DNA of 64,000 nucleotides from Chryseobacterium mucoviscidosis (GTDB lineage: Bacteria > Bacteroidota > Bacteroidia > Flavobacteriales > Weeksellaceae): positions 101,372-165,371 of the forward strand of contig NZ_MVAG01000113.1 of NCBI RefSeq assembly GCF_002177115.1, in the 5' to 3' direction. Shown piece after piece: positions 31,817-41,511 of this stretch (the first letter of the stretch is position 1; every line of letters begins with the position of its first letter). The translations under genes were made by a program, and so were the position numbers. Below the pieces are notes generated by a model. It ran no database searches, had not been told where the DNA came from, and was given only the letters and a program-made list of their open reading frames with translations.

Positions 31817-32579
31817 TTTGTTAAATTTAAATTGTTGATTTTAAGGTTGTAAAATGTTTTAAAACGCAAAGTTCTTTGAAAACTGTTTTTTATTTAAGAG
31901 AGCAAAGAGTTGCGACAAAGTCGCTGATGAAGCCAGCTTCTTAAAATCAATTTATTGATTAAAATCTTTGCTCACTTTCTTATTCAGTAAGAAAATTTTT
32001 CTTTGCGTTAAAATTAGACAACCTTTCTGAATGTAAAAGCTGAAAAGTAGGGTAGCAAAAAAGACCTATCTGAAACAGACAGGCCTTCTTTATATTTTAG
32101 TTTTATAAGGTCGGTCGTTATTCAGATAAATATTTAGTGCTACCAAAGTACACAGCTCTGATAGGATTGCTTAAAGTGATTATATTTATCATTTTTGTTG
32201 ACATTGTTGATTGTTAACCGGTTGCAAAACTAAAAAAAATATTTTAACAGCAAAAACTTTTTTTAATTTTTTTTAAACGACTGAAAAATTGAAAATTTAA
32301 AGACATTATTTGCTAAATTATTTTTAACGCGAGGATCGCCAGGTTTTGTTCAATCCTTTGAAGACATTTTCGTTCGCCAAGGCACTTCGTTCAGCAAATG
32401 ATAGCATCAAGTCTTGGCTGAGTGAAACGCCCTTGCGAACAAAAAATACCCACAATAATTTTAAAAAAATCTTTGAGGACTTTGCGTTTAAAAAAGAATT
32501 TTCCAATATCAAATATTACGGAAAATCATAAAAATTTCTTAAAACATCAAACTACATTTACACATTAATTTAAAAATTC
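31817..32579. other. intergenic region with R4 repeats and a minus-strand hairpin
   Basis: 31855-32010 and 32330-32500 contain R4-type words (TTTGCGTTAAAA, GAGTGAAACGCC). 32060-32150 holds a possible minus-strand small RNA described separately. No protein gene. Confidence 0.45.
32062..32150 (-). ncRNA. possible small RNA or leader with terminator
   Basis: On the minus strand GTACTTTGG (near 32140) resembles a -7 box. About 70 bases downstream, AAGGCCTGTCTG/CAGATAGGTCTT forms a strong hairpin followed by six T. It points toward the EF-G gene, 240 bases away. No ORF. Confidence 0.4.
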
Positions 32580-32587
32580 TATCTTTG
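32580..32587 (+). promoter_or_regulatory. promoter -7 box of the Ter module
   Basis: TATCTTTG, exact TAnnTTTG, ~100 bases upstream of the HAD gene. A 17-codon frame (32616-32669, starting MKENNNHLKHLF) lies between and could be a leader. Confidence 0.6.
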
Positions 32588-32688
32588 AAAGGAATTGTAT
32601 TTTGAACACGAACAGATGAAAGAAAATAATAACCATTTAAAACATCTTTTTCAGGAAAAAGCTAAATAAAAATTTTAACTAAACCATT

Positions 32689-33363
32689 TTGAAAACAGAT
32701 ATAGACATCCACAATCACTCCCATTTTTCCTTTGATTTGTGGCTTACTTTAATAAAATCTCATCCTGAATTTAAAGCAAAAAGAGTTGAGCTGTTCTCCT
32801 CATTTTTTGACGTAAAAAAAACAATTGATGAAGTTGCGAAAGTCGTAAAATATTATGATGATCTTTGCAATTCTATCAATGAGGTGATTGGAGGAAATGT
32901 TGACACTTTTGAAATTTATTTATTAATTTTAAATGCACTGGAAGTAGATGCAAAACAATTGAATAAAGATCAGTTAAATCAATTCTACCAGAAAAGCGAA
33001 GATCTGTTTCTGGAATATAAACCTGTTGTGATTTTTGAAAATTTGCATCAGTTTTTTGATGAAATTAAAAATCAGGGAAAAACAATCAATATTCTAAGCA
33101 ATACAGGTTTTATTAAAGGAAAAACCATGAGAAAATTCCTGATCAGTGAAAACCTCGATCAGTATATTGATTTCCACATTTATTCTGATGAAATGAACTG
33201 CTCAAAACCCGATCCGAAAATATTTCAGGAAGTGAAAAATTTACTGCCCAATCAGGATTTAGATGTAAAACAGGTTTTACATATCGGGGATAATCCTGTC
33301 GCGGATTATAAAGGCGCAAAGGATTTTGGTTTCAATGCACACTTACTTACACCCAAAATATAA
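32689..33363 (+). CDS. HAD-family hydrolase of the Ter module
   Basis: 224 residues from a TTG start (an in-frame stop lies just upstream and no ATG is available). Motif I is FSFDLWLTLIKSH, with the first Asp kept and the second replaced (DLWLT, as in several HAD subfamilies). Motif II is INILSNTG, motif III SKPDPKIF and motif IV HIGDNPVADYKGA. Probably a phosphatase. Three bases separate it from the PRTase gene. Confidence 0.87.
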   Translation: MKTDIDIHNHSHFSFDLWLTLIKSHPEFKAKRVELFSSFFDVKKTIDEVAKVVKYYDDLCNSINEVIGGNVDTFEIYLLILNALEVDAKQLNKDQLNQFYQKSEDLFLEYKPVVIFENLHQFFDEIKNQGKTINILSNTGFIKGKTMRKFLISENLDQYIDFHIYSDEMNCSKPDPKIFQEVKNLLPNQDLDVKQVLHIGDNPVADYKGAKDFGFNAHLLTPKI

Positions 33364-33365
33364 CT

Positions 33366-34190
33366 ATGAACAAGAGGTACAGCTTACACCACATTCATTC
33401 GGCGGATGAATTTACATTTTCACCCGAGGAATACAGCTATTTCAAATATGGCGATAAGTCGTATGCTGAAAAATTTGCAAAAGAACTGTTCGAAGGATTT
33501 ATTTCCGGACATGAAGATATTTTAAACACAGATAAAGAAATTGTAGTGCTGCCAAGTCCTTACATGGCAATTCCTACAGCGTCTAATTTTTTATGTTTTT
33601 ACTTTAAAAAGCATCTGGATTTTTATTTGTTTCAGAAAGGAAAAAAATCAAGCATTTTATCGAAAATTAACAGAAATCATACTTACACGACAGATTATGG
33701 AAATTTAAGTTTTGAAGACCGTAAAAATCTCATCGCGAATGATACGTATTATCTGGATAAAGATTTTCTTAGAGGAAAACTTTGTATTTTTATAGATGAT
33801 ATTAAAATAACAGGAAGCCATGAGTTTACAGTGAATAAAATTCTTGATGAATATAATGTAGAGGCAGATTTTTTATTCATGTATTATGCTGAGCTGATGA
33901 ATTTTGATCTTGATCCTAAAATTGAAAATTACTTTAACTATTACGCAGTGAAAAATGTAGAAGATATAGCGGAAGTAATGGGGAAGCCTAGTTTTCAGTT
34001 TAATACACGAATTGTAAAATATATTTTAGGCTTAGATTCAGGTAATTTTGAGTATCTTTCGTCTAAAGTAAAAAAGGAACTAATGGATAATCTGCTGGAA
34101 CTGGCAATCAGCAATAATTATCATTTAATAAAAGAATACGAAAACAATATAAACACTTTAACACAAACCGAATTATATTATGGCTATTAA
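33366..34190 (+). CDS. phosphoribosyltransferase-like protein of the Ter module
   Basis: 274 residues. The PRPP-binding loop is LCIFIDDIKITGSHEFT (I-D-D-I-x-x-T-G). IVVLPSPYMAIPTAS precedes it. PRTase and HAD genes accompany TerD/TelA in the Ter stress modules, where they are thought to make a nucleoside-like metabolite. Its end overlaps terD by 11 bases. Confidence 0.85.
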   Translation: MNKRYSLHHIHSADEFTFSPEEYSYFKYGDKSYAEKFAKELFEGFISGHEDILNTDKEIVVLPSPYMAIPTASNFLCFYFKKHLDFYLFQKGKKSSILSKINRNHTYTTDYGNLSFEDRKNLIANDTYYLDKDFLRGKLCIFIDDIKITGSHEFTVNKILDEYNVEADFLFMYYAELMNFDLDPKIENYFNYYAVKNVEDIAEVMGKPSFQFNTRIVKYILGLDSGNFEYLSSKVKKELMDNLLELAISNNYHLIKEYENNINTLTQTELYYGY

Positions 34191-34734
34191 CTTACAGAAA
34201 GGACAGAGAGAAAATATAAACGCACCGAAATTTACGGTTGGTCTTGGATGGGATATTAACAATACATCTACCGGAACCGCTTTCGATTTGGATGCTTCTT
34301 TATTTTTATTAGGTGAAAATAAAAAGTTAATTTCAGATAATCACTTCATCTTTTACAACAATCTGGAGTCTCCGGACAAAGCGGTAATTCACTCAGGTGA
34401 CAATTTAACGGGAGACGGAGCAGGAGATGATGAGCAGATTAAAATCGATCTTACTAAAATCGATCCTGCCGTGAAAGAAATTACTGTTGTGGTAACCATT
34501 CACGATGCGGATTCAAGAAGACAGAACTTCGGACAGGTAAGAAATTCTTTCATCAGAATTTTCAATACAGATACCAACGAAGAAATTTTAAAATATGAAT
34601 TGGACGAAGATTTCTCTATCGAAACCGCAGTAGAATTTGGAAGAATCTACAACAGAAACGGCGAATGGAAATTTGAAGCGGTAGGAAGCGGACAGAGAGA
34701 AGGTCTTGAAAAATTTGTATCAATCTATCAATAA
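34180..34734 (+). CDS. terD: TerD-family protein 1
   Basis: 184 residues. Has the TerD signature: VGLGWDIN, FDLDASLFLL, calcium-binding HSGDNLTGDGAGDDEQI and VVVTIHDAD. Calcium-binding stress/tellurite-resistance protein. A second TerD lies at 36945. Confidence 0.95.
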   Translation: MAINLQKGQRENINAPKFTVGLGWDINNTSTGTAFDLDASLFLLGENKKLISDNHFIFYNNLESPDKAVIHSGDNLTGDGAGDDEQIKIDLTKIDPAVKEITVVVTIHDADSRRQNFGQVRNSFIRIFNTDTNEEILKYELDEDFSIETAVEFGRIYNRNGEWKFEAVGSGQREGLEKFVSIYQ

Positions 34735-34740
34735 TCTATT

Positions 34741-35913
34741 ATGGACAATCAGGAAAACCAACCTATAGATCCGCTTGGATCCATCGAACCTTTAAAGACA
34801 TTCGAACCTACTCCGATGGAGCCGCCGCCGAGTATGGCAACGCCAAGTACGCCTCCTGCACCTTTAGTGGACAGAGACGGAAATGTAAATCTTACGCAGT
34901 TACAGGCAGAAGAACGCCAGAAATATGAAGCCCTTGCAGATTCTATTGACGAAACGAATCCTGGATCCATCGTTAATTTCGGGGCAGACCTTCAGAGAAC
35001 ATTATCCAACCAGAGTGACAGTTTCCTTGGAAATGTAAGGAGATCAAATTCCGGTGAAGTAGGTGAATTGATTAATAATTTATTAGTCGAGTTGAATTAT
35101 GTAGATGTTGAAGAATTAAATCAGAATAAATTCAAAAGTTTTTTAAGCAAATTGCCTTTCATGAAAAGTGTCATGACGCAGATTGAGAATTTATTTGCCA
35201 AATATGATAAAATCATCAACAATATCGATCAGATTGCTTATAAAGTAAATGCAGGAATCATTACTTCAACGAAAGATAATGCGGTTTTACAGACGATTTT
35301 CGAAAGTAATGTCAACGCGATCAAACAAATCGAAGAACTGGTGATTGTCGGAAACCTGAGAATGGAAAAAGCCGGAGCCGAATTAGCGCACATGGAAGCC
35401 AATACGCAGGAATTTCAGGATTATCAGATTGCGGATAAGAGAGATTTTATCGCGAGATTAGACAGAAGATTAGCCGATCTGAAGGTGGTTCGATTAATCA
35501 TGATGCAGTCGCTTCCGCAGATCAGACTCGTTCAGAACAACAACGTTTCTATTGCAGAAAAAGCGCAGACGATTTTAACGACGACTTTACCGCTCTGGAA
35601 AAATCAGCTTTCACTGGCAGTAGCGATGTACAGACAGCAGCAAAGTATTGAAATTCAGCAGAAAGTTTCGGCTACGACGGAAGAAATTTTAAGAAAAAAT
35701 GCAGAACGTTTGGGGCAGAACTCTGTGAATGTTGCAAGAGCCAACGAACAGACGATTGTTTCCGTTGATGTATTGAGAGAAACAACAGCAAAACTAATCA
35801 ATACATTAAACGAAGTGAAGCAGATCCAAAAACAGGGTGCGGAAGGAAGAAGAAAGCTGGATCAGGATTTAATGACTCTGGAACACGAATTAAAAGCAAA
35901 CGTAAGAGGATAA
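34741..35913 (+). CDS. telA: TelA-family toxic anion resistance protein
   Basis: 390 residues. A Pro-rich N-terminal tail (to ~residue 45) is followed by the long helical TelA region with ALADSIDETNPGSIVNFG and LIMMQSLPQIRLVQNNN, which are family hallmarks. Soluble coiled-coil protein. Six bases after terD. Confidence 0.94.
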   Translation: MDNQENQPIDPLGSIEPLKTFEPTPMEPPPSMATPSTPPAPLVDRDGNVNLTQLQAEERQKYEALADSIDETNPGSIVNFGADLQRTLSNQSDSFLGNVRRSNSGEVGELINNLLVELNYVDVEELNQNKFKSFLSKLPFMKSVMTQIENLFAKYDKIINNIDQIAYKVNAGIITSTKDNAVLQTIFESNVNAIKQIEELVIVGNLRMEKAGAELAHMEANTQEFQDYQIADKRDFIARLDRRLADLKVVRLIMMQSLPQIRLVQNNNVSIAEKAQTILTTTLPLWKNQLSLAVAMYRQQQSIEIQQKVSATTEEILRKNAERLGQNSVNVARANEQTIVSVDVLRETTAKLINTLNEVKQIQKQGAEGRRKLDQDLMTLEHELKANVRG

Positions 35914-35929
35914 TAACGGGAGATGAAAA

Positions 35930-36880
35930 GTGAATGATGATGCTGTAAACATATTGTCGCAAAGCAAAAGAAGATTAACCAAACTTAAACTTCTTGCAAA
36001 TTTTTTTGAAAATGTTGATATAATTTCGATCTACATTAAGACCGATATTATCCATAATCTTTTTCAGGAAAATAACGGACTCGATTACAGCAAACTGGAA
36101 CTTTTTCATCTTCAGTATACCGACAGTCTTATTGAACTTTTAACCAAAATTAAAAGGCAGAAGGAAAATGAGATGTTGGCGGTGCTTAATGAAATTGATG
36201 TTAACAGCAAATACATTTCCGGTTTTGAAGAAAAGCGGGTAGACGGTTTCGAGACAGACCGTAAAATGTACAGCGGTATCTTTTCCAATCAGCTGAAAAG
36301 TCTGTATAATGATCTTACGCAAGACAAATTTCGGGCAAACTGGGATAATGTTCTGTATTTCTATAAAAAATACGCGGCAGAATTCTACCGTTCGAATGCT
36401 GATGAAGAATTGCTGAAATCCGGTTCTTTTCCCGCTTATCAGTATCAGGATTATCAGATTGAAAGGAAATTACTGGGAAGGCTTAATATTCAGAACTTTA
36501 AGGTTCGTTTTGTATGCGGATATGTCATCACGGGAAACGAATATGAATTATTTAAAATCTTCCAGTCCGACGATCACTTCATTTTTGATATCGAAGGCAG
36601 AAAAATGTATTTAATTGATCCTAAAAAACTGGAAAAACTAGATACAATGCCCAATGAATCGAATCAGGGAACAATTGTTTATCAGTTAAAAAGAAAAAAC
36701 GAACAATTGGAAGAGACAATGAACGAAAGGAAAAAAACGCTGCCGGAACAGGTCATTGCCGTACTTCAGGATTATATTAAAAATCTCGAAAATACCGACG
36801 TGATGAGTAAAATGTTCGACATCAATGAAGAAACCAATATTCTTCGCGCAATGCTGAATTTAAATTTAAATAATAATTAA
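35930..36880 (+). CDS. unknown protein of the Ter module (GTG start)
   Basis: 316 residues starting at GTG 35930, the only in-frame start after an upstream TGA at 35924. Largely helical and charged, no membrane span; FDIEGRKMYLIDPKKLEKL lies near the middle. It sits between telA and the second terD and is presumably part of the module, but I recognise no domain. Confidence 0.75.
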   Translation: MNDDAVNILSQSKRRLTKLKLLANFFENVDIISIYIKTDIIHNLFQENNGLDYSKLELFHLQYTDSLIELLTKIKRQKENEMLAVLNEIDVNSKYISGFEEKRVDGFETDRKMYSGIFSNQLKSLYNDLTQDKFRANWDNVLYFYKKYAAEFYRSNADEELLKSGSFPAYQYQDYQIERKLLGRLNIQNFKVRFVCGYVITGNEYELFKIFQSDDHFIFDIEGRKMYLIDPKKLEKLDTMPNESNQGTIVYQLKRKNEQLEETMNERKKTLPEQVIAVLQDYIKNLENTDVMSKMFDINEETNILRAMLNLNLNNN

Positions 36881-36944
36881 AATGGTAAATGGGCTAAAAA
36901 GGAGCCTATTTACAATCACAAAATAAAACAAAAACTTAAAAAAA

Positions 36945-37556
36945 ATGGCTATTAACTTACAAAAGGGTCAGAGAATAAACCTAACGAAGGAAAACGGAAC
37001 CACGCTTACACAGGCTTGTGTAGGAATCAACTGGGGAGCAATCGAAAAGAAAGGATTCTTCGGAGGAGTTACAAAAGAAGCAGTAGATTTAGACGGAAGC
37101 TGTATCTTATACGATTCCAATAAAAACGCGACAGAAGTAATCTATTTTGGGAATCTGAAGTCTAAAAACGGTTCGGTAAGACACAGCGGAGACGATTTAA
37201 CAGGAGACGTAAATGGAGATGACGGTCTTGACAATGAGGTGATTACTGTGGATTTCAGCAATCTGGATTCTAATGTAGAGCACGTTGCTTTGGTTCTGAA
37301 CAGTTATAAAGGTCAGGATTTCGGTACTATTCCTTTCGCATCCATCAGAATTTATGAAGGAACGCCAACCAACGTAAGAGAAGTTTTTGCAAAATATGAT
37401 ATTGCGAACGATGCATCTTTCAAAGGTCATGTTGCCATGGTAATGGGCGTTTTCTACAAAAGAAACGGAGAATGGAAGTTCAACGCGATCGGAGATCCTA
37501 CAGCAGACAGAAAATTACAGGAAACAATAGAAACTGTAAAACAGAAATATTTGTAA
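36945..37556 (+). CDS. terD: TerD-family protein 2
   Basis: 203 residues. The first nine residues (MAINLQKGQ) are identical to TerD 1 and the calcium loop reads HSGDDLTGDVNGDDGLDNE. Longer insert before the loop than in TerD 1, closer to TerZ-type proteins. Preceded by a hairpin (36885-36913) that may attenuate or process the transcript. Confidence 0.94.
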   Translation: MAINLQKGQRINLTKENGTTLTQACVGINWGAIEKKGFFGGVTKEAVDLDGSCILYDSNKNATEVIYFGNLKSKNGSVRHSGDDLTGDVNGDDGLDNEVITVDFSNLDSNVEHVALVLNSYKGQDFGTIPFASIRIYEGTPTNVREVFAKYDIANDASFKGHVAMVMGVFYKRNGEWKFNAIGDPTADRKLQETIETVKQKYL

Positions 37557-37569
37557 AATATAAGTATTT

Positions 37570-37640
37570 AAAATGATCATCAATAGGAACGGGCTTTAGC
37601 CCGTTTGCATTAAAAATAAGTTTCCAATCCGGCTTTAGCC
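37570..37640. repeat. GGGCTTTAGCCC hairpin repeat
   Basis: AACGGGCTTTAGCCCGTTTG is a near-perfect short palindrome, followed by a degenerate copy CCGGCTTTAGCC. Confidence 0.6.
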
Positions 37641-37744
37641 AAAACTTATTAACTGTTGAATGAAATTTTAAAATAAAAATAAAATTTAGCAATACTTGTA
37701 CCCGTACAAATATTGCTTTTATCGTATAATAAGCACATTTAAAA

Positions 37745-38791
37745 GTGGACAAACATCAAGGTATTTTAGATCTTCATCCCGGTCTGGTTTGGGGATTTGC
37801 GGTAACGGTAGTTATCATGTTGCTTCTGGATTTAGGAGTTTTCAACAAAAAAAGTCATGAAGTTTCTTCCAAGGAAGCTACAATCTGGTCAATCGTATGG
37901 ATCTCGCTGTCTATGGTATTCTCCGGCGTGGTTTATTGGGTTTTCAATACAGACGGAAGTCCCGAAAGTCATGCTTTGGCAGTAGAGAAATTCACGCAGT
38001 ATCAGGCGGCTTACTGGATTGAAAAAGCACTTTCGGTGGATAACTTATTTGTATTCATTCTGGTTTTCGGGTTCTTTAAAGTTCCGAAATACCTCCACCA
38101 CAAAGTTCTTTTCTGGGGAATTATCGGAGCATTGATTTTCAGGGCAATTTTCATTTTTGCGGGTGTAGGATTAATCAACCTTACTTACCTTCCTGAAATG
38201 AATATTTTCGGACATCCGGTAAAAATCAATATTGTAATGACTTTATTCGGGTTGTTCCTTGTGTATGCAGGAATAAAATCGTGGGGCGACGGAGACGATG
38301 ATGACGAAGAAGATTACAGCAATACCGCAGGAGCACGACTGATTAAGAGATTCTGGAAAGTTTCAGACAATTACGTGGGCGACAAATTCTTTACGGTACA
38401 GAACGGAATAAAAATGGCAACCCCGCTTTTGGTTGTTGTAGCCGTAATTGAGTTTACGGATGTACTTTTTGCAGTAGATTCCATTCCGGCAATCTTCGCG
38501 ATTTCCAATGATCCGTTTATCCTTTACACATCGAATATTTTCGCAATTTTAGGATTAAGATCATTGTATTTCCTGTTGGCGAATTTCATTCATATGTTCA
38601 GCAAATTGCCTTACGGTTTGGCAGTTATTTTATCGTTTATCGGAGTAAAAATGCTGATTGCACCATGGATTCATATTCCGTCTCCGGTTTCTTTGGGAAT
38701 CGTTGGAGGAGTTTTGGTAATTTCAGTGATTTTATCCCTGATTTTCCCCGATAAAAAAGATGACGAAGACAAAGAGAAAATTGAAGAATAA
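37745..38791 (+). CDS. terC: TerC-family integral membrane protein
   Basis: 348 residues with about nine membrane spans. Acidic intramembrane motifs EKALSVDNLFVFI and VVVAVIEFTDVLFAVDS are the TerC signature, implicated in metal ion handling. An acidic loop DGDDDDEEDYS lies between. I use the GTG start at 37745 (VDKHQGILDLHPG). Completes the Ter module. Confidence 0.92.
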   Translation: MDKHQGILDLHPGLVWGFAVTVVIMLLLDLGVFNKKSHEVSSKEATIWSIVWISLSMVFSGVVYWVFNTDGSPESHALAVEKFTQYQAAYWIEKALSVDNLFVFILVFGFFKVPKYLHHKVLFWGIIGALIFRAIFIFAGVGLINLTYLPEMNIFGHPVKINIVMTLFGLFLVYAGIKSWGDGDDDDEEDYSNTAGARLIKRFWKVSDNYVGDKFFTVQNGIKMATPLLVVVAVIEFTDVLFAVDSIPAIFAISNDPFILYTSNIFAILGLRSLYFLLANFIHMFSKLPYGLAVILSFIGVKMLIAPWIHIPSPVSLGIVGGVLVISVILSLIFPDKKDDEDKEKIEE

Positions 38792-38857
38792 GATCAGTTC
38801 TTATTAAAAATAGAAAGGCTTTACACAATTTGTAGAGCCTTTTTATTATTTTATTTT

Positions 38858-38980
38858 TGGGAGCTGTTTCGCGCTTTCCGCACTCGCTATTTTTAAGCTT
38901 TTTGGCGGCGCGGCTTTGCCGCGCCGCCAAAAAGCTTAAAAATGAGCTCAAACAATTGCTTCAATCGCGGCTAGGAAAAT
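38858..38980. repeat. palindromic element family P, copy 2
   Basis: GGGAGCTGTTTCGCGCTTTCC, CACTCGCTATTTTTAAGC, a GC-rich perfect hairpin (TTTTTGGCGGCGCGGC and complement), TAAAAATGAGCTCA, ATCGCGGCTA. Confidence 0.8.
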
Positions 38981-39084
38981 AGTCTGTGTTTCAATATTTG
39001 AATTACCCAGTACAGTTTGTCATCCTTTAGAAATCTAAACAGAATTAAAAAAAATGCGTGGCAAACACGATTTTAGTCTTAATA

Positions 39085-39605
39085 ATTATCATTCACTGAA
39101 TGAAATCGAAGATTCGACGAAGTCAAATACCTTCGCGAACAAAAATATCCACTACAATGTAAAACAAAATTTAGTGAACCTTGCATTAAAATCAATAAAA
39201 ATAAATTTCTCCTAAAATCAAGCGCCGAATAATCAAAGTTGCTATCATTTGCTGAGTGAAACGCCTTTGCGAACAAAAAATACCCACTACAATGTAAAAC
39301 AAAACCCAGCGAACCTTGCGTTGAAAACAATAAAAATAAATTTCTCCTAAAATCAAAGAGCCGAATAATCAAAGTTGCTATCATTTGCTGAGTGAAGCGC
39401 CCTTGCGAACAAAAAATACCCGCTACAATGTAAAACAAAACCCAGCGAACCTTGCGTTAAAATCAATAAAAATAAATTTCTCCTAAAATCAAGAGCCGAA
39501 TAATCAAAATTTGCTGAGTGAAACGCCCTTGCGAACAAAAAATACCCACTACAATGTAAAACAAAACTTAGCGAATCTTGCGTCAAAAATTAAATAAAAT
39601 AGATT
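39085..39605. repeat. tandem R4-type repeat, about four units of 126-136 bp
   Basis: The phrase ACTACAATGTAAAACAAAA recurs at 39151, 39286, 39422 and 39548, with GAGTGAAACGCC, TTGCGAACAAAAAATACCC and AAATTTCTCCTAAAATCAA in each unit. The minus-strand ORFs spanning it are repeat artefacts. Confidence 0.8.
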
Positions 39606-39656
39606 TCTCCTTCGTCGAAATGACAGGAAGGTCAAAAATTCACCATTTACTTTTCA

Positions 39657-40658
39657 TTATTTGTTATATTTCAATAGCTTATTGATTTTCCGTCTCGTTT
39701 GTACAGAAACCTTATACGCTTCATCGCGGAGCTTTTGAATCTTTCCGACGGGCTGAAAGAAAATCTTACTTTCAAAAGGATTAAAAGAAAGCAATTCGCT
39801 GTCGCAGGAATTTGAGTTCAGAAGATTGTTTTTTTCAATTTTCACTTCCCCGATTTTAATATAAGGCGAATTTTTCCATTCAACATTAAGTTTATTCACA
39901 GGCTGATCTTTCAGGTCATAGCAAAGCTGAATAAGAACATCTGCCGTGAAATTTTCTTCTTTAAGATAATGTTCCACAGCATTTTTTACCTTTAATTTCT
40001 TCCCGAAATGTTTGTTGACAGATTGCGGTTTGATTTTAATTTTCATCATATAATCTCCCAGTCTGTACACACCGACAGAATGAAAATCAAATGAAAGAAA
40101 AAAATCATTTCTCTTCCTCCAGAGTCTGAATATATTTTTGACGAATGATGCTGTAACTGTTGAAGGAATGACTTTTAAAATCTGCATCAGTAAAGAAAAA
40201 GAACTCCATTTTTTTACAAAAAAACGATTAACGGAAGTGAATAATTTTAGAAATGTACTCACCGAGTTGATCGGAAACAACGGAAAATTCACCAAAGGAA
40301 AATTGGCAATCACGTTTCCTTTCTCATCATTAATTTTCACGGCAAAGCCATATGCAGGAAAATCTCTTTTCCCCTTCATTATTTTTAAATGAGCGTTGGA
40401 GAGACGGATGATAAGATCATATTTTTCTTTATCAAAATACGGTTTCAGTTCTTCGGGAATGTTTTTATCAATCAGAAAAGTTCCTTTCGTAACAGTGTAT
40501 GTTTTAGCATGAGCATTTCTCGTTGCGTAATGAACATCACTCACGGAAGGTGACTGCTCAACAAAATCCGTAATGCTTTTTTTATTGATTTCCAGAAGCT
40601 GCTTCTCTTCATCAGTCAGTCTGTCGTATTCCTTTTTATAGGGTAATGGATTGGGCAT
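39657..40658 (-). CDS. catalase-like heme protein
   Basis: 333 residues. VHYATRNAHAKTYTVTKGTF near residue 41-60 matches the start of the catalase-related fold (HAK in place of the catalytic His context). AYGFAVKINDEKGNVIANFP corresponds to a following core strand. About two-thirds the length of a true catalase, like the small catalase-related proteins acting as peroxidases or peroxygenases. Single gene. Confidence 0.8.
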   Translation of the reverse strand: MPNPLPYKKEYDRLTDEEKQLLEINKKSITDFVEQSPSVSDVHYATRNAHAKTYTVTKGTFLIDKNIPEELKPYFDKEKYDLIIRLSNAHLKIMKGKRDFPAYGFAVKINDEKGNVIANFPLVNFPLFPINSVSTFLKLFTSVNRFFVKKWSSFSLLMQILKVIPSTVTASFVKNIFRLWRKRNDFFLSFDFHSVGVYRLGDYMMKIKIKPQSVNKHFGKKLKVKNAVEHYLKEENFTADVLIQLCYDLKDQPVNKLNVEWKNSPYIKIGEVKIEKNNLLNSNSCDSELLSFNPFESKIFFQPVGKIQKLRDEAYKVSVQTRRKINKLLKYNK

Positions 40659-40860
40659 TTAGTTTTTAAGTCCAATTATAACGCCAAGTTTCGGAAATCC
40701 TATTAACAGAATATTAATGATACTTGAATTTTTAAGCTGAGTTAAAGATGCAAAAAAAATGAAATTTAATAAATTGAAAACTAATGATTTATATGTTTTG
40801 AAAATTTTCTATGATTAAAAAACTTCCATCTTCCGGCTATCATCTTCCGGCACAAAGAAC

Positions 40861-40868
40861 TATCTTTG
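40861..40868 (+). promoter_or_regulatory. promoter -7 box of the FKBP gene
   Basis: TATCTTTG, exact TAnnTTTG, 16 bases before the ATG at 40884. Confidence 0.65.
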
Positions 40869-40883
40869 CAAAAATTATCAATT

Positions 40884-41321
40884 ATGGGAGTAGCAGATAT
40901 GTTATTTAAACGTAAAAAAGAATTGGCAGAAAAAAACCTGAAAGACGGTCAGGAATATATGGCAGAATATGGCAAGAGAGAAAGCGTTGTAGAATTGCCG
41001 AGCGGATTGCAGTATGAAATCATTACGGAAGGCGACGGCGAAAAACCAGGTCCTAGATCTACCGTAAAATGCCATTACCACGGAACTACCATCACCGGAA
41101 AAGTTTTCGACAGTTCTGTAAAAAGAGGAACTCCGGCTTCATTTCCATTGAATAAAGTTATTAAAGGATGGACGGAAGCACTTCAACTGATGCCGGTAGG
41201 AAGCAAATGGAGATTAATTCTCCCTCCGCATCTGGCTTATGGAGATCAGCAGATCAGCAAAGAGATCGGTCCGAATTCTACGCTTATTTTTGAAGTGGAA
41301 TTGCTGGATATCAAGAAATAG
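40884..41321 (+). CDS. FKBP-type peptidyl-prolyl isomerase
   Basis: 145 residues from the ATG at 40884 (MGVADMLFKRKKEL); an upstream TTG is part of the promoter. FKBP core: VKCHYHGTTITGKVFDSS, FPLNKVIKGWTEALQLMPVG, PPHLAYGD and STLIFEVELLDI. An N-terminal helix precedes the domain as in FklB. No signal peptide, so cytoplasmic. Confidence 0.93.
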   Translation: MGVADMLFKRKKELAEKNLKDGQEYMAEYGKRESVVELPSGLQYEIITEGDGEKPGPRSTVKCHYHGTTITGKVFDSSVKRGTPASFPLNKVIKGWTEALQLMPVGSKWRLILPPHLAYGDQQISKEIGPNSTLIFEVELLDIKK

Positions 41322-41337
41322 TTTTATTAAAAATAGC

Positions 41338-41375
41338 TTAAAAATTTACCTGTTATTCGGGTAAATTTTTTTATT
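41338..41375 (+). terminator. terminator of the FKBP gene
   Basis: AAATTTACC/GGGTAAATTT stem with T-rich tail. Confidence 0.75.
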
Positions 41376-41511
41376 TGCGTAATTTTACCTTTCAAATAAC
41401 TTAAAACAAATATTTGGTTTGAATTTGAAATAATGTAATTCTTATAAAATTTTCTACAGGTTTGTAGCTTACAGATGTATAAGAATCCCGAATCACAGAA
41501 AACATCGATCA

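Noticed and set aside
39079..39586. Two minus-strand repetitive ORFs
   Set aside because: They translate the tandem R4 repeat; the protein periodicity is only the DNA repeat.
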